64,000 nucleotides of DNA from Arthrobacter silvisoli. GTDB taxonomy: Bacteria; Actinomycetota; Actinomycetes; Actinomycetales; Micrococcaceae. Both the position numbers and the translations under genes were made by a program. Location of the stretch: contig NZ_QRCU01000007.1 in the NCBI RefSeq assembly GCF_003369445.1, positions 28,599 to 92,598 of the forward strand, written 5' to 3'. Positions 26,648 to 34,827 of the stretch are shown here, in pieces. Position 1 is the first letter of the stretch. The number at the start of each line of letters is the position of its first letter. The notes under the pieces are model-generated. The model had not been told where the DNA came from. It ran no database searches and saw only the letters and a list, made by a program, of their open reading frames with translations.

Positions 26648-26748
26648 GCGCCCGCCGCTGGTCGGCGGGGAGGATCGTCTTCCTCCTCGTCGGCCTGGCC
26701 CTGGTGGTCTTCGGCGTCGCCCAGATCGCCCCGGCCCTGTTCCAGTAA
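26644..26748 (+). CDS. 34-aa single-span membrane peptide coupled to the SDR gene
   Basis: Tiny reading frame of 35 codons whose ATG overlaps the SDR stop (ATGA, 26644-26647). The product has a basic start (MSARRWSAGR), a hydrophobic span of about 19 residues (IVFLLVGLALVVFGVAQIA) and a short PALFQ tail. The 84 bases after it hold the leader and ribosome site of the MFS transporter. Its coupling and clean membrane-peptide architecture support a real gene. It could be a small accessory protein of the downstream transporter; this is inference. Confidence 0.6.
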   Translation: MSARRWSAGRIVFLLVGLALVVFGVAQIAPALFQ

Positions 26749-26832
26749 CCCTGCCCCGGCACCACCTCCACAAGTCCCACCCCTTTCGCACCACCCCACC
26801 ACCCAACGCATCCCACTCAAAGGAGAGCGGAC

Positions 26833-28197
26833 ATGTCCTCACCCACGCAGGTCATCGACGTGCTCAGCACGAGTCCCGTGCTCAAGACGGCCATCAAGAA
26901 GGCCGCGAAGCATCTCATGCCGATGCTCATCATCCTGTATTTCGTTGCCTTCCTCGACCGCACCAACGTCGGCTTCGCCGAGGCCGCCCTCAAGGTCGAC
27001 CGCGGCGTTTCGGACGGTGCCTTTGCCCTCGGCGCCGGGATCTTCTTCATCGGCTATGCCCTCTTCGAGATCCCCTCGAACCTGCTCCTGAAGCGCTTCG
27101 GTGCCAAGTTCTGGCTGGCCCGCATCGCCGTCACCTGGGGCATCACCGCGGCGGCTTTCGCCTTCGTCACCGACGAGACGATGTTCATCGTCCTGCGCTT
27201 CCTGCTCGGCGTGACCGAGGCCGGCCTCTTCCCGGGCGTCATCATGTACCTGGCTGCCTGGTTCCCGAACAAGGTGCGCGTGCAGATGTTCGCCCTGTTC
27301 TACCTGGCCCAGCCGTTCTCGCAGATGCTCGGCGCCCCGCTCTCCGGCGGACTGATCGCGCTCGGCGGCGCGACCGCCTGGCACGGCTGGCAGGTGATGT
27401 TCTTCGCCGAAGGCATGCTCGCCGTCGTCGCCGGTGTTGCCGCACTGTACTTCCTCATCAACTCCCCGCAGGACGCGAAGTTCCTCAACACGGAGGAGAA
27501 GGAGGCCCTCGAAACTGCGATGGCCACCGAGGACGCCGTGCGCACCGCCGACGGTCCCAACGGGATCTGGGCCGCGATGGCCAACTGGAAGGTCTGGTAC
27601 TTCACGGTCATCTACTTCTGCCTCCAGATCGCCGTGTACGGCACCACCTTCTACCTCCCGCAGCAGGTCGCCTCGCTGCTGGGCAAGAAGGTCGGCTGGG
27701 AGGTGGGCGTGGTCTCCGCGATCCCGTGGCTCGTGGGTCTGTTCGTCTGCTACTTCGCCGGCCGGGCCGCCAACACCGTGCTGCGCCGCCGCAACTGGGG
27801 CACCCTCTGCTACCTGTCGACCGGCGTCTTCATCCTCGGCTCCGCCTGGGCCGGCGCCAACGGCCAGCCGATCCTCGGCATCGCCTGCATCACCTTCGCC
27901 GTGGCCAGCTTCCTCACGGTCGGGCCGATCACGTGGGCCTACCCGACGGCGTTCCTCACCGGTTCCGCGGCAGCAGCCGGCATCGGCCTGATCAACTCCC
28001 TGGGCAACCTCGGCGGCTTCGTGGCCCCGATCATGCGCACCAACATCAACGCATCGGTCCCCACCCCGTCCGGCGCCTGGGGCGTCGTCTCCCTCGGCGT
28101 GTTCGCCTTCCTCGCGGCGGCCATGCTGTTCTCCACGAAGTTCTTCAAGGGCGCCAAGTCCGACCAGCTGCTCGACAATTCGACTGTCGGCCACTGA
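26833..28197 (+). CDS. MFS transporter (anion:cation symporter type)
   Basis: Twelve-span major facilitator of 454 aa, ACS (phthalate/hexuronate permease-like) branch. TM1 contains LIILYFVAFLDRTNVGFAEAA, loop 2-3 has FEIPSNLLLKRFGAKFWLARI, and the TM4 region has RFLLGVTEAGLFPGVIMYLAAWFPNKVR. ACS members take up sugar acids, aromatic acids or small carboxylates with protons. AAAGGAGAG lies upstream of the ATG. It is the last gene of the operon, ending at a strong terminator, and is the probable importer of the operon's substrate. Confidence 0.9.
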   Translation: MSSPTQVIDVLSTSPVLKTAIKKAAKHLMPMLIILYFVAFLDRTNVGFAEAALKVDRGVSDGAFALGAGIFFIGYALFEIPSNLLLKRFGAKFWLARIAVTWGITAAAFAFVTDETMFIVLRFLLGVTEAGLFPGVIMYLAAWFPNKVRVQMFALFYLAQPFSQMLGAPLSGGLIALGGATAWHGWQVMFFAEGMLAVVAGVAALYFLINSPQDAKFLNTEEKEALETAMATEDAVRTADGPNGIWAAMANWKVWYFTVIYFCLQIAVYGTTFYLPQQVASLLGKKVGWEVGVVSAIPWLVGLFVCYFAGRAANTVLRRRNWGTLCYLSTGVFILGSAWAGANGQPILGIACITFAVASFLTVGPITWAYPTAFLTGSAAAAGIGLINSLGNLGGFVAPIMRTNINASVPTPSGAWGVVSLGVFAFLAAAMLFSTKFFKGAKSDQLLDNSTVGH

Positions 28198-28208
28198 AAT
28201 TACGACGG

Positions 28209-28244
28209 CGGCCGGTCACCCGAAAGGGTGGCCGGCCGTTTTGT
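28209..28244 (+). terminator. Rho-independent terminator after the MFS gene
   Basis: A 13-bp stem (28209-28221 with 28226-28238) closed by a GAAA tetraloop is followed by TTTTGT. It separates two convergent operons (MFS on +, GntR on -). Confidence 0.9.
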
Positions 28245-28259
28245 CTGTCAGCGCGAGTG

Positions 28260-28979
28260 TCAGCGCGCGGCGGTGTCCTGCCTGGCACGCTCGCGGACCT
28301 TCTCGATGTGGTCGCGCATCGCGGCGGCAGCGGCCTCGCCGTCGCCGTTGCGCAGCGCATCAAGGATGATGCCGTGCTCGATCACGGCATCCGGGGCGTC
28401 GGTGACGCCGGCGTTGACTGTCTGGCGCATGCGGTGCACACGGATCGAGATGGCCTCGGACATATCCAGCAGGAAGGGGTTCCGGGTGCCTTCGAAGATG
28501 AGGTGGTGGAACTGCCAGTCGACGGCGAAGTATTCGCGCAGCAGGTCAACCGGGGCAGGCCCGCCGGCTGCGAAGGCCCCGCGCACCTTTTCGCCGAGTT
28601 CCCGCTGCTTCTCGAGGGTGGCGTCGAGCTCCGGGACGACGTCGGCGGCGTGGCTGGCGGCAAGCTCCGTGGCCCCGCATTCGAGCACGAGCCGGGCGTC
28701 GAACAGGGCTTCCAGCTGCCCGCTGTGGATCGGCGGTGCCACCCGGTAGCCCTTGAGGGCTTCCCGGGTCACCAGGCCGGTGCGTTCGAGTTGCACGAGG
28801 GCTTCGCGGACGGGAGTGGGGGAGACCTTCAGGTCGCGGGCGATGACGTCGATGGACAGCCGGGTGCCCGGGGCGATGTCCGAGGTCATGAGCATGTTGA
28901 GGATGAGCTCATAGACGCTGTCGCGCAACCCCTTGCGCTGCGGGGTGTTTCCCGCAAGGGGATATACGGTCTCAGACAT
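28260..28979 (-). CDS. GntR/FCD-family transcriptional regulator
   Basis: GntR regulator of 239 aa. The winged helix (about 15-80) contains LRDSVYELILNMLMTSDIAPGTRLSIDVIARDLKVSPTPVREALVQLERTGLV. The helical FCD domain follows, with metal/ligand residues suggested by DWQFHHLIFEGTRN and the His in AVIEHGIILDAL. AGGAGGAA lies upstream of the ATG at 28979. It is last in the kinase-isomerase operon and overlaps the TIM-like gene by 8 bp. It most likely binds TTTCCTATAGGATATT at 23839 and 32124, repressing both operons until a pathway metabolite binds. Confidence 0.9.
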   Translation of the reverse strand: MSETVYPLAGNTPQRKGLRDSVYELILNMLMTSDIAPGTRLSIDVIARDLKVSPTPVREALVQLERTGLVTREALKGYRVAPPIHSGQLEALFDARLVLECGATELAASHAADVVPELDATLEKQRELGEKVRGAFAAGGPAPVDLLREYFAVDWQFHHLIFEGTRNPFLLDMSEAISIRVHRMRQTVNAGVTDAPDAVIEHGIILDALRNGDGEAAAAAMRDHIEKVRERARQDTAAR

Positions 28980-29832
28980 CGGTTCCTCCTGCACCGATGC
29001 TATCAGCGGGGATGGTGCCGGTTCCGGCGTCGGACGGCTTGTGACCGGCGATGTTGCTCACCTCGTCGAGGATGGCGGCGACGGCGGCCGGATCGTGGGC
29101 GAAACGGCCCAGGAACAGGCCGTCCACCGCGTGTCCGATCCGGCTGAGGAGTCCCGGCCCCGCGCTGCCGCCGTAGATGACGGCGGAGCCGGTGTGGGCG
29201 GGCAGGCCGCGCAGGTGCTCCCGCAGGGCCGTGCAGACCGCGGTGATGTGTTCCGGGGCTGCGGGTTCCGGGGCGCCGATCGCCCAGTGCGGTTCATAGG
29301 CGACGACGATCCGCCCCGACAAGCCGGACGCCCCGGCCGAGGCCAGGGCGTCGTCAAGCTGCCGGATGCATTCCGCGGCGGCGGCGGGTGGTTCACCGCG
29401 TTCGGCTTCGCCGAGGCAGAGCAGGGGAACGAGTCCCGCGCGCAGGGCCGCAGCGGTTTTGGCGCGGACCGCGGCGTCGTCCTCGCCGAAGAGGCGCCGC
29501 CGCTCGGCATGGCCGATCTCCGCCAGTTTGCAGCCAAGCTCGGCGGCCTGCCGGCCGCTCACTTCACCGGTGAACGGCCCGTGGTCCTCGGCGGCGAGGT
29601 CCTGCACGCCCACCATCGCGGCGCCGTCGGACCCGTCCGGGGCGGCGAACACCTCCAAGGCCCCGGGCACGGAGAGGAAGCCGGGCACGACGAAGAGCGC
29701 CGCGTGCCTGTCCCGGATGGCCGGATGCGTGTGGGCGATGCCTGCCACGGCGCGGCACCATTCCATGGTGCGGGCGTGGCTGAAGTACATCTTGGTGCTC
29801 GTGCCGATGAGGAACCGTGGAAAACCGGCCAT
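28972..29832 (-). CDS. Triosephosphate-isomerase-like enzyme (L-erythrulose-1-phosphate isomerase candidate)
   Basis: TIM homolog of 286 aa. Catalytic Lys14 (TSTKMYFS), His108 (IGHAERR) and Glu180 (AYEPHWAIG) are all present, as is the phosphate loop YGGSAGPG. It is longer than and divergent from housekeeping TIM, and linked to a DhaKL-type kinase and an RpiB-like isomerase. The same trio (LerK, LerI, DerI) was described in Mycobacterium smegmatis, where the TIM-like protein interconverts L-erythrulose 1-phosphate and D-erythrulose 4-phosphate. Function here is inferred from that precedent. Confidence 0.8.
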   Translation of the reverse strand: MAGFPRFLIGTSTKMYFSHARTMEWCRAVAGIAHTHPAIRDRHAALFVVPGFLSVPGALEVFAAPDGSDGAAMVGVQDLAAEDHGPFTGEVSGRQAAELGCKLAEIGHAERRRLFGEDDAAVRAKTAAALRAGLVPLLCLGEAERGEPPAAAAECIRQLDDALASAGASGLSGRIVVAYEPHWAIGAPEPAAPEHITAVCTALREHLRGLPAHTGSAVIYGGSAGPGLLSRIGHAVDGLFLGRFAHDPAAVAAILDEVSNIAGHKPSDAGTGTIPADSIGAGGTDV

Positions 29833-29834
29833 GC

Positions 29835-30293
29835 TCAGACGCCTTCGTAGCTGCAGATCTCGCGGACCTTGTCGTTGGAAGCGCTGGCGGGGTCGAAGAC
29901 GTAGCCGAGCCATTCGCGCACGTTGCGGCGGGCCTGTTCGATGCCGACCACCCGCTGGCCCATGCACAGGATCTGGGCGTCGTTGGAGAGGATGCTCCGT
30001 TCCACGGAGAAGCTGTCGTGCGCGGTGACGGCCCGGATGCCTTTGACCTTGTTCGCGGCGATGGCGACGCCAAGGCCCGTGCCGCAGAACAGGATGGCCC
30101 GGTCCGCGTCGCCGCGGGCCACCATCTCCGCCGCCGCGGTGGCGACCGCCGGGTAGTTGGTGTGGCCGTCCGCCGCAACGCCGACGTCGGTCACCGCTGC
30201 CACTGCCTCGTTGCCTTCGAGATCGCGCTTGATGATTTCCTTGTAGTCGAAGCCGGCGTCGTCCGAGCCGACGACGATGCGCCAGGGGGTCAT
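29835..30293 (-). CDS. RpiB/LacAB-family isomerase (erythrulose-4-phosphate isomerase candidate)
   Basis: Protein of 152 aa of the ribose-5-phosphate isomerase B family. It begins RIVVGSDDAGFDYKEII, has the active-site Cys in ILFCGTGLGVAIAANK and the conserved VTAHDSFSVERSILSNDAQILCMG segment. In tetritol pathways the homolog (DerI) converts D-erythrulose 4-phosphate to D-erythrose 4-phosphate, an intermediate of the pentose phosphate pathway. It lies 2 bp upstream of the TIM-like gene. Alternative: a genuine RpiB, but the context favours the tetrose role. Confidence 0.85.
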   Translation of the reverse strand: MTPWRIVVGSDDAGFDYKEIIKRDLEGNEAVAAVTDVGVAADGHTNYPAVATAAAEMVARGDADRAILFCGTGLGVAIAANKVKGIRAVTAHDSFSVERSILSNDAQILCMGQRVVGIEQARRNVREWLGYVFDPASASNDKVREICSYEGV

Positions 30294-30329
30294 GTCTCTC
30301 CTTGGGTTGGTGGCTGTACCAGGCGGCGG

Positions 30330-32090
30330 TCAGGCCGTGGCGGCCGCGGTGGCGGCTGCGGTGTCGATTACTGTGTGCACGCGACGGGCGATGAGGGCGA
30401 GGGAGACCGCGCCGGGGTCCGGGACGCCGAGCGATTTTTCGCCGTGGGTGCGGGCGCGGCCCATGCCGGGCAGCAGCTTTGCGGTTGCTTCGGCGGCGGC
30501 CGTTGCGGCGTCTGCGGCGGCCAGCCAGGCTTCCGCGAGATTCCCGCCGGCGGCCACGCGGGCCGCCAGGGTGTCGGCGAAGGGCACCAGGGCATCCACC
30601 AGGGTCTTGTCCCCCACGGACGCCTTGCCGTAGGCCATCACGGCGTCCTTCGCGGCGGTGACACCGCCGGAGATCCGCCCGGGGGTGGCCTGCTCCTCGT
30701 CGCCGAGGTGTTCGCCGAGTGTCCGCAGGATGAGGCCCCAGATGGCGCCCGAGGTGCCTCCGGCGCGGTTGGACCACTCGTTGCCGGCGCGCTCCAGCAG
30801 GGTTTGGGCGCCGGCGCCGCGGGCGGCCAGGGCGGACGCGAGGGCGGCCGCCGCGGCGGTGCCGCGCTGCATGCCGATGCCGTGGTCGCCGTCGCCGGCG
30901 ATCGCGTCGATCCGGCCGAGCTCCTCGGCCGCCTCGTCGATGGCCGCGCGCATCACCTCCAGGACGGCCGCGATGCGGGCGGCTGCGCGCCGGGAGTCTT
31001 CGCCGGATTCGGGGAGGGTGCCATCGTCAGCTGGCAGCGCGCCGTCGTCGTCCGCGACTGCCTGGAGGGAAGCGGCGTCCACGGCTCCGGTCCGGAACGC
31101 GGGCGTGTCCGCGGGAGCGAGCCAGAGGCGTTCCAGTTCCTCGTCGAGCCAGAGGAGGGTGAGCGACACCCCGGCCATGTCGAAACTGGTGCAGAATTCG
31201 CCTACCTGCGGGTCCACGATCTCCACGCCCGCCTCCTCCAGGAGCCCGGCCACGCGGGAGAAGACCACGAACAGTTCCTCGCTCTTGACCGAGCCGAGCC
31301 CGTTGAGCACCGGAACTACGCGGGCGCCGCGGGCCTGGACGCCCTCGGGGAGTTCCGCGCCGCCGAGGAGGTGCCGGATGAACAATTCGGCCAGGCCGTC
31401 GGCGCTGGGGATGTCCGTCAGTTCGATGCCGGGTTCGCCGTGGATGCCGAGGCCGATGGCCATCCGGCCTTCCGGCACGGTGAAGAGCGGGGCGTCGGCG
31501 CCGGGCAGGGTGCAGCCCGAAAAGGCGACGCCCATGGTGCGGGTGCGGGCGTTTGCTGCCCGGGCGACCCGTTCGACGTCGTCGATCCCGTACCCTGCCG
31601 CGGCGGCGGCACCGGCGGTCTTGAAGACGGTGAGGTCGCCGGCGATCCCGCGGCGCCGGTGCTGTTCGGCGGGCGGGGCGCTGAAGATGTCGTCGGTGAC
31701 GAGGACCGTGCGGCAGTCGATGCCGTCCTTGCGTACGGCCTCCTGGGCGGCGCCGAAATGCAGCACGTCGCCGGCGTAGTTGCCGAAGGTGAGGAGGACG
31801 CCGCGGCCTTGTTCGCTGGCGCGGACCACCGATTCCACCTGCTGTGCCGAGGGCGAGGCGAAGAGCTGGCCCATCGCGGCGCCGTGGGCGAGGCCGGGTC
31901 CGACGAGGCCGCCGAACGCAGGATAGTGGCCCGAGCCGCCGCCGATCACGACCGCCACCTCGGGCTCGGCGGAGCGCGTGGAGCGGGAGACGCCGCCGGG
32001 GACGCGGCGGACCCAGCGCCCGTTGGCGCGGACGAAGCCGTCCACCACGTCGTCAGCGAATGAAGCGGGGTCGTTCCAGAGCCGGGTCAT
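30330..32090 (-). CDS. Two-domain dihydroxyacetone-type kinase (erythrulose kinase candidate)
   Basis: ATP-dependent DhaKL fusion kinase (586 aa). The DhaK domain (about 1-330) has the substrate loop GGGSGHYPAFGGLVG and the covalent-substrate His217 in GIHGEPG. The DhaL domain (about 380-586) has IAGDGDHGIGMQRG for Mg-ATP. It phosphorylates dihydroxyacetone or, in this genetic setting, L-erythrulose at C1 (LerK-like). GAGGAAA precedes the ATG. It is the first gene of the operon with the TTTCCTATAGGATATT operator 34 bp upstream. Confidence 0.88.
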   Translation of the reverse strand: MTRLWNDPASFADDVVDGFVRANGRWVRRVPGGVSRSTRSAEPEVAVVIGGGSGHYPAFGGLVGPGLAHGAAMGQLFASPSAQQVESVVRASEQGRGVLLTFGNYAGDVLHFGAAQEAVRKDGIDCRTVLVTDDIFSAPPAEQHRRRGIAGDLTVFKTAGAAAAAGYGIDDVERVARAANARTRTMGVAFSGCTLPGADAPLFTVPEGRMAIGLGIHGEPGIELTDIPSADGLAELFIRHLLGGAELPEGVQARGARVVPVLNGLGSVKSEELFVVFSRVAGLLEEAGVEIVDPQVGEFCTSFDMAGVSLTLLWLDEELERLWLAPADTPAFRTGAVDAASLQAVADDDGALPADDGTLPESGEDSRRAAARIAAVLEVMRAAIDEAAEELGRIDAIAGDGDHGIGMQRGTAAAAALASALAARGAGAQTLLERAGNEWSNRAGGTSGAIWGLILRTLGEHLGDEEQATPGRISGGVTAAKDAVMAYGKASVGDKTLVDALVPFADTLAARVAAGGNLAEAWLAAADAATAAAEATAKLLPGMGRARTHGEKSLGVPDPGAVSLALIARRVHTVIDTAAATAAATA

Positions 32091-32123
32091 CAGATTTCCT
32101 CATCGTCGAGTGCGCAAAACATG

Positions 32124-32159
32124 TTTCCTATAGGATATTGGAAGATGTGGGGCCGTCAA
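32124..32159 (-). promoter_or_regulatory. Promoter and operator of the kinase-isomerase-GntR operon
   Basis: Minus-strand TTGACG (complement of 32154-32159), a 16-bp spacer and TATCCT (complement of 32132-32137) form the promoter. Operator TTTCCTATAGGATATT occupies 32124-32139 and overlaps the -10, as at the other copy (23839-23854). The GntR regulator encoded by this operon would thus regulate itself. Confidence 0.85.
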
Positions 32160-32171
32160 GTGGGACGGTGG

Positions 32172-32211
32172 GGAAAAAGAATTCCCCGCCGCGTTCGAAA
32201 CGCGACGGGGA
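32172..32211 (-). terminator. Terminator of the ligase operon
   Basis: Reading on the minus strand, a hairpin (arms around 32184-32195 and 32200-32210, loop TCGA) is followed by AATTCTTTTTCC. It lies 16 bp after the stop of the acyl-CoA ligase gene and ends the long minus-strand aromatic operon. Confidence 0.85.
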
Positions 32212-32226
32212 GTCTTCGTGGTGCTC

Positions 32227-33888
32227 TCAGGGCTGGCCGAGGCCGGCGCCTGCAAGTTTGCGGGGATCGTCGTTATCGAAGCGCTCGCGCAGCTTGAAGT
32301 GCTGCAGTTTGCCGCTCGGGTTGCGGGGGAGTTCGTCCACGAAGCGGATTTCGCGCGGGTATTTGTACGGGGCGATGGTCCGTTTGACGAAGTCCTGGAT
32401 TTCTTGGACCTTCGCGTGGCCGGCGGGGACGCCGGGGCGCAGGACGATGAAGGCGCAGACCACCGCGCCACGGGCCTCGTCCGGGACGCCGATGACGGCG
32501 TTTTCGATGACGTCCGGGTGCTGGTCGATTGCCGCCTCCACCTCGGGGGCGCCGATGTTGTAGCCGGAGGAGACGATCATGCTGTCCGAACGGGCCTGGT
32601 AGCTAAAGTAGCCGTCGTCGTCCCGGGTGAAGATGTCGCCCGTGACGTTCCAGCCGTTCACCACGTAGTTCGCCTGGCGCGGATCGTCGAGGTAACGGCA
32701 GCCGGTGGGACCGGCGACGGCGAGGCGGCCCGGTTCGTTCGGGCCCAGTTCCTTGCCGTCCTCGTCGAGGATGGCCGCCCGGTAGCCGGGGACGGCTTTG
32801 CCCGTGGTGCCCGGCCGGATGTCGTCGCCCGCGGCGGAAATGAAGACGTGCAGCATCTCCGTGGCGCCGATGCCGTTGACCAGGCGCAGGCCGGTGGCGT
32901 CGCGGACCGCTTCCCAGGTCTCCTTGGACAGGTGCTCGCCGGCCGAGACCGCCAGGCGCAGGCCCTGGAGGAGGACGCCTTTGCTTTCCTTGAGGATGGC
33001 CCGGTAGGCGGTAGGGGCGGTGAAGAGGATGGTGGCCCCTGCTGCGGCCGAGTGCTCAGCCAGCTCCGCCGGGGTGGCGCGCTCGGTCAGCAGTGCCGAG
33101 GCGCCGAACCGGAGCGGGAAGATGACCAGTCCGCCGAGCCCGAAGGTGAAGGCCAGCGGCGGGGACCCGGCGAAGACGTCATCCTCCGTGGGCCGGAGGA
33201 TGTGGCGGGCGAAAGTATCCGCGATGGCGAGGATGTCCCGGTGGAAGTGCATCGTCACCTTGGGCACCCCGGTGGTGCCCGACGTCGGACCCAGCAGTGC
33301 GACGTCGTCGGCGGCGGTGTCCACCGCGGTGAACTCGCCGCTCTTGGCGGCACAACGGGCGGCGAGGTCGCCGTCGTCGTCCGATCCGTAGGAAAGGACC
33401 GCGACCTCGTCGCCCGCCGCGGCGGCCAGCTCACCGAGGAAACGGTGATCGGAGACCGCGAGCACGGGTTTCGTCAGTCCGATCAAGGTGGCGATCTCCC
33501 CGGAGCGCAGCATCGGCATGGTGGTCACGACGACGGCCCCCGCCTTGAGCACGCCGAGCCAGGCCGCGACGAGCCAGGGGTTGTTCGGTCCGCGCAGCAG
33601 GACCCGATTGCCTGGAACCACACCGAAATCTTCGGTGAGCACCTGGGCCACCTGATTCGAACGAAGCTGCAGGTCACCGTAGCTCCAGACCCCGCCGTCG
33701 GGAGTGCGCAGGGCCGGCCGCCCGGCACCGTGGGTGGCAACGGCGTCGTCGATGAGGGCGGCCGCGGCGTTCAGTTTCGCCGGGTACTGGAGCTCCGGCA
33801 GGGTGAATTCAAGAGTTGGCCAGCTTCCGGCGGGCGGCAGGTGGTCACGGGTGAAGCTGTCCTTGTGGGCCGATGTCGTCATTGTCAT
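32227..33888 (-). CDS. 2-aminobenzoate-CoA ligase-type acyl-CoA synthetase (copy 1)
   Basis: AMP-forming aryl-CoA ligase of 553 aa. Visible are the AMP motif LLGPTSGTTGVPKVTMHFHRD, the GATEMLHVF A5-like motif, GWNVTGDIFTRDDDGYF and the C-terminal lysine loop PRNPSGKLQHFKLRE. The FAGSPPLAFTFGLGG segment is typical of 2-aminobenzoate/benzoate-CoA ligases. It activates an aromatic acid, probably anthranilate or salicylate, with CoA. AAAGGAAC precedes the ATG at 33888. It is a close paralog of 38570-40222, with long stretches identical even at DNA level. Confidence 0.85.
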   Translation of the reverse strand: MTMTTSAHKDSFTRDHLPPAGSWPTLEFTLPELQYPAKLNAAAALIDDAVATHGAGRPALRTPDGGVWSYGDLQLRSNQVAQVLTEDFGVVPGNRVLLRGPNNPWLVAAWLGVLKAGAVVVTTMPMLRSGEIATLIGLTKPVLAVSDHRFLGELAAAAGDEVAVLSYGSDDDGDLAARCAAKSGEFTAVDTAADDVALLGPTSGTTGVPKVTMHFHRDILAIADTFARHILRPTEDDVFAGSPPLAFTFGLGGLVIFPLRFGASALLTERATPAELAEHSAAAGATILFTAPTAYRAILKESKGVLLQGLRLAVSAGEHLSKETWEAVRDATGLRLVNGIGATEMLHVFISAAGDDIRPGTTGKAVPGYRAAILDEDGKELGPNEPGRLAVAGPTGCRYLDDPRQANYVVNGWNVTGDIFTRDDDGYFSYQARSDSMIVSSGYNIGAPEVEAAIDQHPDVIENAVIGVPDEARGAVVCAFIVLRPGVPAGHAKVQEIQDFVKRTIAPYKYPREIRFVDELPRNPSGKLQHFKLRERFDNDDPRKLAGAGLGQP

Positions 33889-33920
33889 GGCCGTTCCTTT
33901 CAGTACTAAGTATGAGCGGA

Positions 33921-34823
33921 TCAGGCGCGGATCATGCCCTCCTGGGCAACCGTTGCGAGCAGGCGTCCTTGCCTGTCGAAGAAGCGGCCCAGGGCCAGGC
34001 CCCGGTTGCTTTGGCCGGACACCGCCTCCTGGGCATACAGCACCCAGTCGTCCGCGCGGCCGTCCCGGTGGAACCACATGGAATGGTCCAGGCTCGCCGT
34101 TGTGAGGCCGGGACTGGACCAGTGCAGTCCGTTGACCCGGAGCAGGGGCTCCAGGATGGTGTAGTCGCAGACGTAGGCCAGGGCCGCGCGGTGCAGATCG
34201 GCCGTGGCATGCGCATCGGCCAGGTCCGGCAGCCGGTCGAAAGCCTTCACCCAGATGGCCTGCTGCGGAACGGCCCCGCCCTCCAGCTCCACGTACACCG
34301 GTCCGGGAATGTGGCGCATGTCGAAGCTCCGGCCCGAGGACCAGTACCGGGCGGCCGGGCTGTCGATTCCCTGCAGCACCTCCGCGGCGCTCCGCAGTGA
34401 ATCGGGGTCGACGGCGGATTCGCGCCCGACGGCGGCAGGCGCCTCCGGCTGGAAGTCCGGGCCGTCTTCGGGAACCTGGAAGGAGCCCATTGCGGTGTAG
34501 ACGGCCTTGCCGTTCTGGTAGCCGCGGACGCTGCGGGTGGAGTAGCCGCGGCCGTCGCGCAGCCGTTCCACCTCGTAGCGGACGCGGGATCCGATATCGA
34601 CCGGGCGCATGAAGTAGCTGTGCATGGAATGCAGGGAACGGTCCGCGTCCACGGAGCGCATCATGGCCGCCGCGGCCTGGGCTACCATGTCGCCGCCGTA
34701 GGCCTTGGGCCACGGGACGTACTGCGTGGTGGCCTCGTAGGCTTCGTCGTGGACCTGCGCAGGGACCGCGGTCAGCTCGACGGCGTTGAGGAAGGTCTCG
34801 GAGGTCAGGGTTCCGGTGGTCAT
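33921..34823 (-). CDS. tesB: Acyl-CoA thioesterase II (TesB type)
   Basis: Double hot-dog thioesterase of 300 aa. Conserved blocks are VFGGDMVAQAAAAMMR-like (YGGDMVAQ), SLHSMHSYFMRPVDIGSRVRYEVERLRDGRGYSTRSV and SLDHSMWFHRDGRADDWVLYAQEAVSGQSNRGLALGRFFDRQGRLLATVAQEG, the last carrying the Asp/Gln/Thr active-site residues. It sits between a ligase and a cupin gene in the aromatic operon, so it may release a hydroxylated aromatic acid from its CoA ester, or prevent CoA trapping. Confidence 0.88.
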   Translation of the reverse strand: MTTGTLTSETFLNAVELTAVPAQVHDEAYEATTQYVPWPKAYGGDMVAQAAAAMMRSVDADRSLHSMHSYFMRPVDIGSRVRYEVERLRDGRGYSTRSVRGYQNGKAVYTAMGSFQVPEDGPDFQPEAPAAVGRESAVDPDSLRSAAEVLQGIDSPAARYWSSGRSFDMRHIPGPVYVELEGGAVPQQAIWVKAFDRLPDLADAHATADLHRAALAYVCDYTILEPLLRVNGLHWSSPGLTTASLDHSMWFHRDGRADDWVLYAQEAVSGQSNRGLALGRFFDRQGRLLATVAQEGMIRA

Positions 34824-34827
34824 CTGC

